A DNA stretch of 64,000 nucleotides from Ruminococcus sp. YRD2003. Lineage in GTDB: Bacteria > Bacillota > Clostridia > Oscillospirales > Ruminococcaceae. The stretch covers positions 121,978 to 185,977 of the forward strand of contig FNZT01000008.1 of NCBI GenBank assembly GCA_900109435.1. Reading direction: 5' to 3'. Positions 7,458-17,508 of this stretch are shown piece after piece. Both the position numbers and the translations under genes were made by a program. The first letter of the stretch is position 1, and every line of letters starts with the position of its first letter. Under the pieces are notes generated by a model. It saw only the letters and a program-made list of their open reading frames with translations. It was not told where the DNA came from and did no database searches.

Positions 7458-8048
7458 TTACCTCAATCCTATATGCTTCCTCAGCTTCTCTCCGAGAAGC
7501 ACTGCGACTGCAAGCTTCACAAAATCAAATGCAAGATACGGTACCACGCACATCATCAGTGCGCCGCCGAATGTCACCGCTTTGCCGCCAACCGAATATA
7601 CGTGCATGAACCACAGCGTTCCAAAGATGTAGCATACTGCAAGTCCGACGATCAAAGCCGCGATGTTACGCACTATTCGTGCCTTGCCCTGTGCGGGGAT
7701 GAGCTCCGCGAGCCAATATATCACTGCCGTGAATACAAAGCCGAGTATATATCCGCCCGTAAGTCCGAACAAGGCGCCGACTCCGCCTCTGAACTGCGAA
7801 AATACAGGGAGTCCGCACGCTCCGAGCAGCAAAAATGTCAGAATCGAGAATGTGCCGCACTTGCCGCCGAGAAGAATAAGCGAGAAGAACACTGCAAAGG
7901 TCTGCAAGGTGTAGACGATGCCCCACGGCGTGGGTATGCTTATCCATGAGCACACGATGAGAAGTACTGCCATAAGTGCGGTCAGTGTGAGCTGTTTGGT
8001 CGTAAATGCGCGATCCTTTGTCGTTTCGCGCGCTGTTGTTTCGTTCAT
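7458..8048 (-). CDS. bioY: BioY biotin transporter S component
   Basis: A 196-aa integral membrane protein with about six hydrophobic segments. Signature parts include 'MAVLLIVCSWISIPTPWG', the 'LLLGACGLPVFSQFRGG' loop and 'GPTGGY'-like 'GLTGGYILGF', all typical of BioY, the biotin-binding subunit of ECF transporters. The ATG follows AGGAGG by 7 bases. No ECF ATPase or EcfT gene is nearby, so it probably uses the shared group II module encoded elsewhere. A consensus promoter lies just upstream. No BirA operator was recognised. Confidence 0.92.
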   Translation of the reverse strand: MNETTARETTKDRAFTTKQLTLTALMAVLLIVCSWISIPTPWGIVYTLQTFAVFFSLILLGGKCGTFSILTFLLLGACGLPVFSQFRGGVGALFGLTGGYILGFVFTAVIYWLAELIPAQGKARIVRNIAALIVGLAVCYIFGTLWFMHVYSVGGKAVTFGGALMMCVVPYLAFDFVKLAVAVLLGEKLRKHIGLR

Positions 8049-8076
8049 AGTGTCGCCTCCTGAATGGTATGGTTAC

Positions 8077-8105
8077 AGTATACCACATCCCGAGACCGAT
8101 GTCAA
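8077..8105 (-). promoter_or_regulatory. Promoter of bioY
   Basis: On the minus strand TTGACA (8100-8105) and TATACT (8077-8082) are separated by 17 bases, 28 bases upstream of the bioY start. Confidence 0.75.
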
Positions 8106-8137
8106 CCCTATTTCCACATTAGGGTGACATATATTTT

Positions 8138-10654
8138 TTATCTGACGATACCAACATATTTATAACCCGCTCCCGTGACCGCCTTTTTAAGCTGTTTTTC
8201 GTCTGCGGGAGCTCTCAGTTCAAGCTCTGCTCTGCCTGTTTTGTGGTCGGGGGCGGCTGTCTCTACGAATGCAAGTGACTCCAGCGCTGACTTAACGCGA
8301 GCTTCGCAGTGCTGACACATCATCCCCTTGACCGCAATCGTCATGCGCTCCGAACCGACCTCCGTGTCTGTGAGTTCAACGGCTGTTTTCAGGCGTTTGT
8401 CGTGCTTGGTGCTGTGGATGTCCACAAGGTTCAGACGCAGCGCGTTCGTCACAACAAAAAAGCTCGACAGGCTCATCGCTGCTGCTCCGAACATGGGATC
8501 GAGCTCCCAGCCGAACAGCGAGACATACGCTCCCGCAGCGAGCGGTATGCCTATGAAATTATAGAAAAACGCCCAGAACAGATTCTGCTTGATGTTGCGG
8601 AGCGTCGCACGGCTCAGACGTATTGCCGCGGGAACGTCGCGGAGACTGCTTTTCATCAGCACTACGTCTGCCGCGTCGATGGCGACGTCGGTGCCCGCTC
8701 CGATGGCTATGCCCATGTCCGCTCGCGTCAATGCGGGGGCGTCGTTTATGCCGTCTCCGACCATTACTACCCTGCCCTGCTTCTGCAATCCGCGTATCAC
8801 CGCCTCTTTCCCGTTCGGGAGCACGCCCGCGATGACCTTATCTACGCCTGCCTGCCGTCCGACCGTGCGGGCTGTTTTTTCGTTGTCGCCCGTCAGCATC
8901 ACTACCTTTATCCCCATATCCCGAAGCTCGCGGACTGCCTCGGCGCTGTCGGGCTTTATCACGTCGGCGACCGCTATTATTCCGAGAAGTTTGCCGTCCG
9001 CTGCAAACAGGAGCGGTGTTTTGCCCTGCTCTGCGAGGTCGTCTGCCGCGGTCTGAATTTCACTGCCGACCTCCGCAAACTCCCTGATATACCGCAGATT
9101 GCCGCCTGCGACCGTTCTGCCTCCTATCACCGCGCGAAGTCCGCTGCCTGCTACCGCCTCAAAATCGGCTGCTTCATATGTGGGGACTCCGCGTTCCTCG
9201 GCAAGCGATACGACTGCCTTTGCAAGCGGGTGTTCGCTCAGTTTTTCGAGAGAGTATGCTGTCCGCAAAAGCTCGGGCTCGTCTGTGCCGTCAGCACCGA
9301 TAATATCCGTAACTACAGGCTCTCCTGCGGTTATTGTGCCTGTTTTGTCCAGTACGGCGACCTGCGCTCTGCCTGTCTCTTCAAGAGAAACTGCCGTCTT
9401 GAAAAGTATGCCTCCGCGCGCTCCTACGCCGTTTCCTACCATTATTGCGACAGGTGTGGCAAGTCCGAGAGCGCACGGACAGCTTATCACAAGGACCGAT
9501 ATCCCGCGTGCAAGTGCGTAACCGAAGCTCTGCCCGACAAACAGCCATATCGCTATTGTCACAAGCGCTATGAGTATGACCGCGGGCACAAATACTCCCG
9601 AGACTTTATCCGCTGTCTTGGCTATCGGTGCTTTCGTTGCCGCCGCGTCACTGACCGTCCTGATTATCTGCGCGAGGGTCGTATCTTCGCCGACACGCGC
9701 TGCCTCACACTTGATGAACCCAGACTGATTGACCGTCGCCGCGCTTACCCTGTCGCCTGCGGACTTGTCCACAGGTATGCTCTCGCCCGTCAGCGATGCC
9801 TCGTTGACTGCGCTCGTACCGTCGATGACTATGCCGTCTGCGGGGATGCTCTCTCCCGGACGGACAACGAAAATGTCTCCCTTGCGGACTTCTTCGGCAG
9901 GCACGGTCACTTCCGCGCCGTCCCTGATTACGCAGGCTGTTTTCGGGGCAAGCTTTATGAGGGACTTCAATGCGTCGGTGGTCCGCCCCTTTGACACCGA
10001 TTCGAGCAGCTTGCCGACCGTGATGAGTGTCAGTATCATTGCTGCCGACTCGAAATAATAGCCATTCATCAGCTCCTTCGCGACTGTGATATCTCCGTCG
10101 GACTGCACGGCTATGACCTTGAAAAGAGTGTAGACGCTCCACGCGAATGACGCTCCCGAACCCATTGCTACAAGGGTGTCCATGTTCGGCGAGCGGTGGA
10201 GAACGCTGCGTGTGCCACTGATGAAGAAGCGCTGGTTCATGACCATTACTGCTGCCGCGAGAAGCAGCTCCGCAAGCCCGAGTGCTGCGGGAGAGCCGTC
10301 AAGGAATGCAGGCAGCGGGGCTCCGAACATGGTGTGCCCCATTGAAATGTACATCAGTATCAGCAGGAATATCAGCGACGCGGCAAGCCTGCTTATAAGT
10401 GCGGGTGTTTCACTGTCAGCAAGGACTCCCTCCGAGCGCGAAGTCTCGGGCTTTGCGCCTTTCAGCGATGCTCCGTAGCCCGCACGCTCGACTGCTGCGA
10501 TTATCTCCTGCGGCGTGGCTGTTCCCTCTACGCCCATTGAATTCGTGAGCAGACTGACAGCACAGGAGGTCACGCCCTCCACGCTCCCGACTGCCTTCTC
10601 CACACGCGCAGAGCAGGCGGCGCAGCTCATGCCCGTGACGTTGTATTGTTCCAT
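8138..10654 (-). CDS. copA: P1B-type copper-exporting ATPase
   Basis: An 838-aa ATPase for Cu(I) export. It has an N-terminal HMA domain with 'GMSCAAC' (Cys11, Cys14), transmembrane segments, the 'TGES' actuator loop, the transport-site '[11 protein letters not shown]' (CPC 392-394), the phosphorylation site 'DKTGT' (Asp436), the hinge '[10 protein letters not shown]', and a second HMA domain fused at the C-terminus with 'GMMCQHC'. The trailing HMA looks like an attached CopZ chaperone. The start is preceded by AAAGGAG. No CsoR or separate copZ gene lies alongside. The large plus-strand open frames across this gene are shadows. Confidence 0.95.
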   Translation of the reverse strand: MEQYNVTGMSCAACSARVEKAVGSVEGVTSCAVSLLTNSMGVEGTATPQEIIAAVERAGYGASLKGAKPETSRSEGVLADSETPALISRLAASLIFLLILMYISMGHTMFGAPLPAFLDGSPAALGLAELLLAAAVMVMNQRFFISGTRSVLHRSPNMDTLVAMGSGASFAWSVYTLFKVIAVQSDGDITVAKELMNGYYFESAAMILTLITVGKLLESVSKGRTTDALKSLIKLAPKTACVIRDGAEVTVPAEEVRKGDIFVVRPGESIPADGIVIDGTSAVNEASLTGESIPVDKSAGDRVSAATVNQSGFIKCEAARVGEDTTLAQIIRTVSDAAATKAPIAKTADKVSGVFVPAVILIALVTIAIWLFVGQSFGYALARGISVLVISCPCALGLATPVAIMVGNGVGARGGILFKTAVSLEETGRAQVAVLDKTGTITAGEPVVTDIIGADGTDEPELLRTAYSLEKLSEHPLAKAVVSLAEERGVPTYEAADFEAVAGSGLRAVIGGRTVAGGNLRYIREFAEVGSEIQTAADDLAEQGKTPLLFAADGKLLGIIAVADVIKPDSAEAVRELRDMGIKVVMLTGDNEKTARTVGRQAGVDKVIAGVLPNGKEAVIRGLQKQGRVVMVGDGINDAPALTRADMGIAIGAGTDVAIDAADVVLMKSSLRDVPAAIRLSRATLRNIKQNLFWAFFYNFIGIPLAAGAYVSLFGWELDPMFGAAAMSLSSFFVVTNALRLNLVDIHSTKHDKRLKTAVELTDTEVGSERMTIAVKGMMCQHCEARVKSALESLAFVETAAPDHKTGRAELELRAPADEKQLKKAVTGAGYKYVGIVR

Positions 10655-10730
10655 AGGATAGCTCCTTTGTTGTTAGTTTCTGCAAATATATTATACCACC
10701 TTTTTTCTGTTAATGCAAGTGCTCTCGGAA

Positions 10731-10818
10731 GGGTGTCCCTTCAGCCTGTTTCGTGGGTCACTGAGTTCAGAACGCAAGTTCGAGGCTCGGTAGCCCGCTT
10801 TTTCCGTTAAGGATAGCA
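10731..10818 (+). repeat. Dispersed intergenic repeat, copy 1 of a 95-bp tandem pair
   Basis: The unit begins GGGTGTCCCTTCAGCC, contains CTGTTTCGTGGGTCACTGAG and ends AGCCCGCTTTTTCCGTTA. It repeats once more 95 bases downstream with only a few differences, and a diverged third copy lies at 45165. Confidence 0.8.
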
Positions 10819-10825
10819 CGCAGAG

Positions 10826-10912
10826 GGGTGTCCCTTCAGCCTGTTTCGTGGGTCACTGAGTTGAGAACGCAAGTTCGAGACTCGGCAGCCCGCTTTTTCC
10901 GTTATGGGAAGC
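10826..10912 (+). repeat. Dispersed intergenic repeat, copy 2
   Basis: Second copy in tandem with 10731-10818 at a period of 95 bases. Both lie between the divergent promoters or starts of the copper ATPase and the second P-type ATPase. No open frame is preserved across the unit. Confidence 0.8.
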
Positions 10913-10922
10913 GCACAGAAAG

Positions 10923-10951
10923 TTGCATTTTCTCTGAAACTATGCTATAAT
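10923..10951 (+). promoter_or_regulatory. Promoter of second P-type ATPase
   Basis: TTGCAT (10923-10928) and TATAAT (10946-10951), spacing 17, 50 bases before the start codon and directly after repeat copy 2. Confidence 0.7.
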
Positions 10952-11001
10952 AAATGAGTAATCGACTGATCCCCACTTATATCGAAAGGAGGTAGCGGAC
11001 A

Positions 11002-13386
11002 ATGAGCAAGCAGAAGCTCCACCGCTCACCCGAACCGCCGCCCCGCGTTTTCGCCGAACCAGATAACGGTCTGACCGCCGAACAGGTACGTCTGCGTACC
11101 GAATCAGGTTATGACAATACCCCTGCAAACCCACCGTCAAAGTCCGTGGGCGATATCATCGCGGACAACGTTTTCACTTACTTCAACCTCATTTTCCTCA
11201 TTCTCGCAGGACTCATCATTTACTCCAAAAATTACCGTGACCTCTCCTTTATGCCAATCATCATCGCAAATACCCTCATCGGTATCGTGCAGGAGCTGCG
11301 CTCCAAACGCGTTCTGGACAAGCTCTCGATGATGAATGCTCCCGTCACCGCCGTCGTGCGCGACGGAAAGGAGGAAATCGTCCCATCACGCGATGTCGTT
11401 CTCGATGACATCGCCATTTTCCGCGCGGGCAATCAGATAAGCGCCGACGCGGTCATTCTCGACGGAAATGTCTCCGTCAACGAGGCTCTGCTCACAGGCG
11501 AATCGGACGAGATAAGCAAATCTGCGGGCGATACGCTCATGTCGGGCAGCTTTATCGTATCGGGCTCGTGCAGGGCTCGGCTCGAACGCGTGGGCGTTGA
11601 CTCATACATCTCGCAGCTCACCATGCAGGCGAAAAAATCCCGCAAGGGCGAGCAGTCGGAGATGATACGCTCGCTCAACCGCATCGTCAAATTCGCGGGA
11701 ATCATCATCATCCCCATCGGCTTCGCGCTCTTTTATCAGCAGCACTTCCTCGAACACCGCAACGTCAGCAGCAGCATTCAGGCTATGGTCGCCGCTGTTA
11801 TCGGTATGATCCCCGAGGGTCTGTTCCTCCTTGCGAGCACTACCCTCGCTATCAGCGCGATGAGGCTCGCTTTCGGTAAAGTCCTTGTACATGACATGAA
11901 GTGTATCGAGACCCTCGCGCGCGTTGATGTGCTCTGTGTCGACAAAACAGGTACTATCACCGAAGGGAATATGTCAGTCAATTCGCTCATCCCCATTGAC
12001 GGGGAGATACCCGAGGACAGGCTCGCGGGGCTCATCAGTGACTTCGCGGCGGCGCAGTCCGCGGATAACGCTACCATGCTCGCTGTCAAGAATCACTTCA
12101 ATTCGCCTACAGGTCAGCAGATAAAGTCCTTTACGGGCTTTTCGTCGGAGTTCAAGTACAGCTCAACTGTTCTCGAGAGCGGGGCTTATGTGCTCGGTGC
12201 GCCCGAATTCGTCCTCCGCGACGACTTCGCAAAGTTCCGCGAGACCGTCAGCTGCCACAGCAGCAGGGGCTATCGTGTGCTCGTCTTCGGAAGCTGCGAT
12301 TCCGTTCCCGACGGAAAAGCTCTCAGTGGCTCTGTCAGACCGATATGCTTCATTCTGCTGTCCAATCCCATTCGTAAAAATGCCCCTGATACATTCCGCT
12401 TCTTCGCCGAGCAGGGCGTTGAGATCAAGGTCATTTCAGGCGACAATCCCATGACTGTCTCCGAGATAGCCAAACAGGCAGGCATCGCCAATGCCGAAAG
12501 ATACGTCGACGCCACTACCCTTCAGACCGAGGAAGCTATCAAGAGCTCCGTGCTCCACTATACCGTCTTCGGTAGAGTCACTCCCGAGCAGAAGCGTATG
12601 TTCATTCGCGCTCTCAAAGACGCGGGGCGTACTGTCGCCATGACGGGCGACGGCGTCAACGACGTGCTCGCGCTCAAGGACGCCGACTGCTCCGTCGCTA
12701 TGGCTTCGGGCAGTGAAGCAGCAGCGCAGGCTTCTCAGCTCGTGCTCCTCGAATCGGACTTCGCGAAAATGCCCGACGTCGTTATGGAGGGGCGCAAGGT
12801 CGTAAACAACCTCGAACGCTCGGGCAGCCTGTTCCTCGTCAAGAACATCTTCTCGCTCATTATGTCGACTATGGCGATATTCCTCAGTATCACCTACCCG
12901 CTCAAACCCGCTCAGATCTCCCTTATAAGCGTGTTTACTATCGGTCTGCCAGGCTTGTGCCTTTCGCAGATACCTAACCGTGAACTCATTAAAGGCAAGT
13001 TCATGACCAATATCCTCCTCAAAGCCCTCCCTGCGGGCATAACCGACGCGATAATCGTAGCCGCTATGATCTTCTTCGGCAACATCTTCAAGTCGCATCA
13101 GGAGGATATCTCCACCGCGTCAACGATACTCATGAGCGTCGTCGGCATGATGATACTCCTGCGTATCGCAAAGCCTATGAATGCCCTCAAATGGGCAATA
13201 TGGGGTATGTGCGGCATCCTGCTCACGCTCAGTATGCTCTTCCTCAGCAGCTTCTTCGGCATCAGCGGGATGTCCATTCAGTGCATTCTCCTCTGCGTCA
13301 ACTTCTCGATCATCGCTGAGCCCATGCTCCGATATCTCACTATGCTCATCGACGGCATTCGGAAGCTGTTCTCGCGAAACAACTGA
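11002..13386 (+). CDS. Cation-translocating P-type ATPase (Ca2+-ATPase-like)
   Basis: A 794-aa P-type ATPase: 'LLTGES' actuator loop (163-168), TM4 motif 'GMIPEGL' (268-274) as in P2-type calcium pumps, phosphorylation site 'VDKTGT' (Asp314), and hinge 'TGDGVNDVLAL'. It has no metal-binding HMA domain and no CPC motif, so heavy-metal transport is unlikely. Compared with classical SERCA-like pumps it is short. The final 250 residues hold several membrane segments. AAGGAGG lies about 10 bases before the ATG. The ion cannot be fixed from sequence; calcium or another divalent cation is the best guess. Confidence 0.88.
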   Translation: MSKQKLHRSPEPPPRVFAEPDNGLTAEQVRLRTESGYDNTPANPPSKSVGDIIADNVFTYFNLIFLILAGLIIYSKNYRDLSFMPIIIANTLIGIVQELRSKRVLDKLSMMNAPVTAVVRDGKEEIVPSRDVVLDDIAIFRAGNQISADAVILDGNVSVNEALLTGESDEISKSAGDTLMSGSFIVSGSCRARLERVGVDSYISQLTMQAKKSRKGEQSEMIRSLNRIVKFAGIIIIPIGFALFYQQHFLEHRNVSSSIQAMVAAVIGMIPEGLFLLASTTLAISAMRLAFGKVLVHDMKCIETLARVDVLCVDKTGTITEGNMSVNSLIPIDGEIPEDRLAGLISDFAAAQSADNATMLAVKNHFNSPTGQQIKSFTGFSSEFKYSSTVLESGAYVLGAPEFVLRDDFAKFRETVSCHSSRGYRVLVFGSCDSVPDGKALSGSVRPICFILLSNPIRKNAPDTFRFFAEQGVEIKVISGDNPMTVSEIAKQAGIANAERYVDATTLQTEEAIKSSVLHYTVFGRVTPEQKRMFIRALKDAGRTVAMTGDGVNDVLALKDADCSVAMASGSEAAAQASQLVLLESDFAKMPDVVMEGRKVVNNLERSGSLFLVKNIFSLIMSTMAIFLSITYPLKPAQISLISVFTIGLPGLCLSQIPNRELIKGKFMTNILLKALPAGITDAIIVAAMIFFGNIFKSHQEDISTASTILMSVVGMMILLRIAKPMNALKWAIWGMCGILLTLSMLFLSSFFGISGMSIQCILLCVNFSIIAEPMLRYLTMLIDGIRKLFSRNN

Positions 13387-13392
13387 GTACAC

Positions 13393-13436
13393 AAAAACTG
13401 CTCACGGATACTTGCGGTATCTGTGAGCAGTTTTTT
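13393..13436 (+). terminator. Strong intrinsic terminator
   Basis: AAAACTGCTCACGGATA pairs with TATCTGTGAGCAGTTTT, followed by a T run, immediately after the ATPase stop. Confidence 0.85.
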
Positions 13437-13499
13437 CATATCCATTTGCTCCGCTGAACGGTCAGCGAAGGCTTTTTTCAGGTGCAGACTCGCAGGAGC

Positions 13500-15728
13500 T
13501 TACCTGATAAATCCCATTTTGCGAAATGCGTTCGAGCCGATAAATACGGGATTCTGTACCGAATCCGCTGAAGCTCCCGTGGGTGCGGGGGCGTCGGTCT
13601 CATTCACGCCGAAGCTCTTCGTCTTGCCGAGCGTGAAGTTGAGGAGCTGTATGAGGTCGTTGACCTTGAAAGAGCCGCTCTCGTCGACATCTGCCGCTCT
13701 GAGCACCTTTTTGTCTATGGGCTGTCCGCCGTCATTCATGTTGAGTATGAGAGTCTGGCGCGCGAGAATAACGTCGAAGGAGTCAACCTTTTCATCGAAG
13801 TTGAGGTCGCCTGGCGTAACAGGTTCTTCAACTACAGCAGGCTTTCCTGCACCCTCTATCTCCGTGCCGTCGATAGCTGCGAAAATGTCGTCTACGTAGA
13901 AGTTGGTCGCGGGTGTTTCGTCGTCGGAGTCGCCCTCTGTCTCGACGTAGATGAGCGGGTTCTTGGCTCCCTCGGGGATCTTGAAGCTCGTATTCGCGAG
14001 CTGTGCCCATTCACCCTTCGGTACGTCCATAGAGTCGATCTTCACGTACTGTGTCTCGCCCGAAGCGTCGTCGTACTGGAGCGTGAAGTGGAACTTGACT
14101 GAGGGTGCGCCCTCGGTATACTTTACGTTGGCGGAGAAGCTGTAGCTCTCGCCCGCCTTGAACTTGTAGTTGAGCTTTTTGCCTACGCCCTTCCATGAAG
14201 CCGAGCGGTCGGAAACATATACCGAGCCCTCGCCATCGTATGCCTCGTCCGTGCTTGCGGAAACTGTCGCGCCGCCTCTGTCGGACCATCCGTCGAGACC
14301 ATTCTCGAATGTGCTCTTGAAGATGTAAGTCGGGTCGGACTGTGATGCTGAGCCCGCTCCCTCAAACTGCCACCAGTCGAAGTTCATGAGGTAGTCATTG
14401 CCGCCAGTGAATACGAAGTAAAGGTCGTGCTCGCCCTCCGCGCTCACGTCACATGAGAACTCCTGCCAGTTCTGCCAGCCGCCTGTGCCTGTTACCGCAC
14501 ATTCGCCTATCTTCGGGCCGTCCTTCTTGTCGAGGTGGAGCTCTATCGTACCGCCGCTTCCGTTAGCGGCTGCACACGCTGTGAATTTTTCCGCGCCCTG
14601 ACCGAAATCTACGCCCGCTACCTTGATGTAGCTGCCGTTCTTGATGCTTCCGATGTTGATACCGCCTTCGGAGCAGTTTTCACTCTTTACGCCCTCGCTC
14701 CAGCAGATAGTCTCTGCCTCGACTCTCTCGAACGGGTTGAGCGGCTCGAGCTGCGCGGGACCTTCGTTGGTGGGCTTTACCATCGGGATCGTGCCGTCGC
14801 TGTTGAATGTGAACTCCTCTACGGCTGCGCTTCGCTTGAACGTTCCGCCGCCCTTCAAGCCGTTTTTGTGATAGAACAGATATGAGTGTCCCTTGTAGTC
14901 GATAATTCCGCCGTGTGTGGTGAAGCAGTTGCTCTCGGGAGTAATCTGTGCGCCGAATTTCCACGGACCTGTAACACTCGGACCGTATGAATAGCAAATA
15001 CTCTCACCGCCCTGATTCTGGTAGAAGCCTGCAAATACGAGGTAATACAGGTTGTCGTGCTTGCATATCCACGGACCCTCACCGTAAGCTGTACCCGTTC
15101 TCTGGGGATCCTGCTTGCCGACACCAAATGCGTCCTTGGTCATATCAAAGCTCTTTATCGGACCGTCGAGAGTGATCATATCCTCCTTGAGCTTGACATA
15201 GTAGCATCTGGGATTGCCGAACATAAGCCATGCCTGACCGTCATCGTCTATCATAACAGTCGGGTCGATGTAATCCCAGTTCGGACCGCAGAGAGGCTTG
15301 CCGAGGACGTCCTTGTACGGTCCCTCGGGTTTGTCAGCAACGCCGACGCCTATCGCTCTGCCGTTGGTCGTCGTGGTGAAATAGAAGTAATACTTGCCAT
15401 TTCGCTCGATACACTGTGATGCCCACGCATTGTCCTTACTGCACCACGAAAAGTCGTTATCGTTGAGGAATTTGCCGTGGTCTGTCCAGTTCTTCATATC
15501 CTTGGTGGAGAAAGCCTGCCAGCCCGTCATTGTGTAGAAGCTGTTCTGACCGTCGCGGTCGCAGCCTGTGTACACCCACAACTCGTCGCCGAACACTACG
15601 GGAGCGGGGTCAGGCGTAAATGATGTCTGTACAATGGGGTTCTCCGCGTTCGTCACAGCAGGTGCCGCAACGCACATTGTAGCAGCTGAAATTAGAGCAA
15701 GAGCTGCTGCTTTGATTATTCTCTTCAT
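13500..15728 (-). CDS. Secreted GH43-CBM6-CBM-dockerin enzyme
   Basis: A 742-aa cellulosomal enzyme. Residues 1-28 are a signal peptide. A GH43 five-blade propeller (about 30-325) shows the three acidic residues: Asp40 in 'TPDPAP', Asp155 in 'YIDPTVM' and Glu217 in 'GEGPW'. A CBM6 (about 333-457, 'FERVEAETICWSEGV' to 'FDWWQFEG') and a CBM22/CBM4_9-like domain (about 468-620) follow, then a dockerin (about 640-702, 'GDLNFDEKVDSFDVILAR'). An unusual 40-residue tail follows the dockerin. GH43 enzymes release arabinose or xylose from xylan or arabinan. The start at 15728 has AAGGAG; the open frame extends further upstream without a site. Confidence 0.9.
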   Translation of the reverse strand: MKRIIKAAALALISAATMCVAAPAVTNAENPIVQTSFTPDPAPVVFGDELWVYTGCDRDGQNSFYTMTGWQAFSTKDMKNWTDHGKFLNDNDFSWCSKDNAWASQCIERNGKYYFYFTTTTNGRAIGVGVADKPEGPYKDVLGKPLCGPNWDYIDPTVMIDDDGQAWLMFGNPRCYYVKLKEDMITLDGPIKSFDMTKDAFGVGKQDPQRTGTAYGEGPWICKHDNLYYLVFAGFYQNQGGESICYSYGPSVTGPWKFGAQITPESNCFTTHGGIIDYKGHSYLFYHKNGLKGGGTFKRSAAVEEFTFNSDGTIPMVKPTNEGPAQLEPLNPFERVEAETICWSEGVKSENCSEGGINIGSIKNGSYIKVAGVDFGQGAEKFTACAAANGSGGTIELHLDKKDGPKIGECAVTGTGGWQNWQEFSCDVSAEGEHDLYFVFTGGNDYLMNFDWWQFEGAGSASQSDPTYIFKSTFENGLDGWSDRGGATVSASTDEAYDGEGSVYVSDRSASWKGVGKKLNYKFKAGESYSFSANVKYTEGAPSVKFHFTLQYDDASGETQYVKIDSMDVPKGEWAQLANTSFKIPEGAKNPLIYVETEGDSDDETPATNFYVDDIFAAIDGTEIEGAGKPAVVEEPVTPGDLNFDEKVDSFDVILARQTLILNMNDGGQPIDKKVLRAADVDESGSFKVNDLIQLLNFTLGKTKSFGVNETDAPAPTGASADSVQNPVFIGSNAFRKMGFIR

Positions 15729-15909
15729 TCCAATTCTCCTTCGCAATTTATTTCCCTTTTGATTGTAGCTGTATTGTACGTACAGCCTGTTCACGTTACA
15801 TACTTATTAATATTATATTAACACATCTGTCTGACAATTTCAATCCATATTTCCGCAGAATAAGTGGACAAATTGCAGAAATCGCTAAATGTTTTCCGAA
15901 TTATATAAA

Positions 15910-15945
15910 AGCCGGAAGCTGCCACGTGTGCGGCAGCTTCCGGCT
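15910..15945 (-). terminator. Terminator of the GH16 gene
   Basis: A perfect 14-bp stem (AGCCGGAAGCTGCC with its complement) is followed on the minus strand by TTTTATATAA. It lies 55 bases after the GH16 stop. Confidence 0.85.
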
Positions 15946-15999
15946 CAGGGAAAATTCTATCATTACTATAGATGTGGATAGCTTGTGTTATTTGAGTTA

Positions 16000-17400
16000 T
16001 CACTCTACCTCTTCCAGACGAACGTTCTTGATGTAGATCGTTGCGGTCGAGCCCTTGTTGCCCATGTTGAACTCAAGGCGTCCGTACTCGTCGTCCTTCT
16101 TTGTCATGTCAAATTCGTAAGTGTAGGTGGTCGGCTCGGTCGAAAGTGTGAGGAGAGTGTCCTCGAAGTAGCGTATCCAGCCCGCATTCGGTGCAGACAC
16201 GCATACTATCATATCGCGTTCCTCGTCAGCCCATGCATCGAAGGTAACACGGTATTTCCTGCCTTTTCTCATGGGCTGCTCGGGCTGAACGAGCTGGACT
16301 GAATAATCGACCGTACCCTGATTCTTGGTGGTGATTATCATTGTGTTGTCCTTTATCTCGGCAGAACCATCGCCGCCCTCGAAGAGCAGGAACTTCCAGT
16401 TGATATCGTCTGTGAGATCCTCCGCCTCGGAGAAGTCTCCGTTGTAGATGAAGTTGCCGTCTTCGGTAGCCTCACGGAAGACCTTCTCGGGCTTCTTAAC
16501 GTTGAGGTCGTACTCGGGCTTCTGGTATACGCGGACGTAGTCGATGAGGAACTCCGCCTTGTCAAAGTCGGTTTTCTCGTCGGGGTCGCCCGGCCAGTCT
16601 CCGCCGACCGCAAGGTTCATCTGAACGAAGAAGTCCTGGTTGAACGGCGCGGGATAGGGCTTGTCGTCCTCGTCCTTCTCGGCTGTGAACCAGTCGTTGA
16701 CTGTAAGGTAGAGCTGGTCGTCGATGTACCAGCGCATCTCACCCGGTTCCCATTCTACCGAATACTCGTGGAAATCGGAAGAGAACGAACCGCTGTCGAG
16801 CACTACCGTGCCCTGCTGCTCGGCGTGAGGCTCACCGTAGTGGACTGTGCCGTAAGCCGTCTTGGTGTCGCTTCCGAGCACCTCCATGATGTCTATCTCG
16901 CCGCACTTCGGCCACTGGCCGTAGAAGCTCTCGTCCTGCGGCATCATCCATATCGCAGGCCACAAGCCCTTGCCCTCGGGAACCTTTGCGCTTGCAACGA
17001 CTTTTCCGTATCTGAAATCTGTCTTATTGTGAGAGTTCACCTTGCCCGATGTGTAGTAGGGCTTGCCGTTCTCCTCAGTCTTTATTGCCTTGAGCACGAG
17101 CTTGCCGTCGCGGGTGAAGATATTGTCCGTTTTCTGGGTGTATTCCTGAAGCTCGTTGTTTGTCCAGCCCGGCTGACGCGCCTCCATGTTCCAGATGCTG
17201 TCATCGAGCTCGCTGCCGCTGAATTCATCGTGCCAGAGCAGCTCGTAGCCGTCGAGCTCGGGAACGTCGACCTGCTCCTCGGTCGCAGCCTCGGTGGTGG
17301 GCTGAGTTGTCGTCTTATTATCGGAACTGTCAGCAGTTTCGCCGCAGGCTGTAAGCAGCATTGCTGCGGCAAAAGCTGTACATAAGATTCTTTTTTTCAT
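16000..17400 (-). CDS. GH16 beta-glucanase lipoprotein with C-terminal CBM4_9
   Basis: A 466-aa lipoprotein: signal peptide ending 'LLTAC', then a Thr/Glu-rich linker. The GH16 jelly roll (about 48-300) has the catalytic motif 'GEIDIME' in laminarinase form with the extra Met, pointing to beta-1,3- or mixed-linkage glucan hydrolysis. A CBM4_9-like domain ('FIYNGDFSEAED' to 'YIKNVRLEEV') fills the C-terminus. There is no dockerin, so the enzyme is held on the cell surface by lipid rather than on the cellulosome. The start at 17400 has GGAGG; the open frame runs 26 codons further without a site. Confidence 0.9.
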   Translation of the reverse strand: MKKRILCTAFAAAMLLTACGETADSSDNKTTTQPTTEAATEEQVDVPELDGYELLWHDEFSGSELDDSIWNMEARQPGWTNNELQEYTQKTDNIFTRDGKLVLKAIKTEENGKPYYTSGKVNSHNKTDFRYGKVVASAKVPEGKGLWPAIWMMPQDESFYGQWPKCGEIDIMEVLGSDTKTAYGTVHYGEPHAEQQGTVVLDSGSFSSDFHEYSVEWEPGEMRWYIDDQLYLTVNDWFTAEKDEDDKPYPAPFNQDFFVQMNLAVGGDWPGDPDEKTDFDKAEFLIDYVRVYQKPEYDLNVKKPEKVFREATEDGNFIYNGDFSEAEDLTDDINWKFLLFEGGDGSAEIKDNTMIITTKNQGTVDYSVQLVQPEQPMRKGRKYRVTFDAWADEERDMIVCVSAPNAGWIRYFEDTLLTLSTEPTTYTYEFDMTKKDDEYGRLEFNMGNKGSTATIYIKNVRLEEVE

Positions 17401-17508
17401 TTTACTTCCTCCGTTCGTCCGTTTCCGCGGACTTGTCTTAGCAATATCATACAACTCCGCTGCAAAATAATCTATCACTATTCAATTATTTTTGGTAATT
17501 TCTTGACC

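Noticed and set aside
8071-8108. Possible BirA operator upstream of bioY (GGTTACA ... TGTCAACC)
   Set aside because: The arms are oriented opposite to the known BirA half sites (TTGTnAACC ... GGTTnACAA), and the elements are the promoter boxes themselves.
8309-9994. A 561-codon plus-strand open frame antisense to copA
   Set aside because: It is a shadow caused by strong codon bias in copA. The translation is rich in Cys, Arg and Tyr with no domain, and there is no ribosome binding site.
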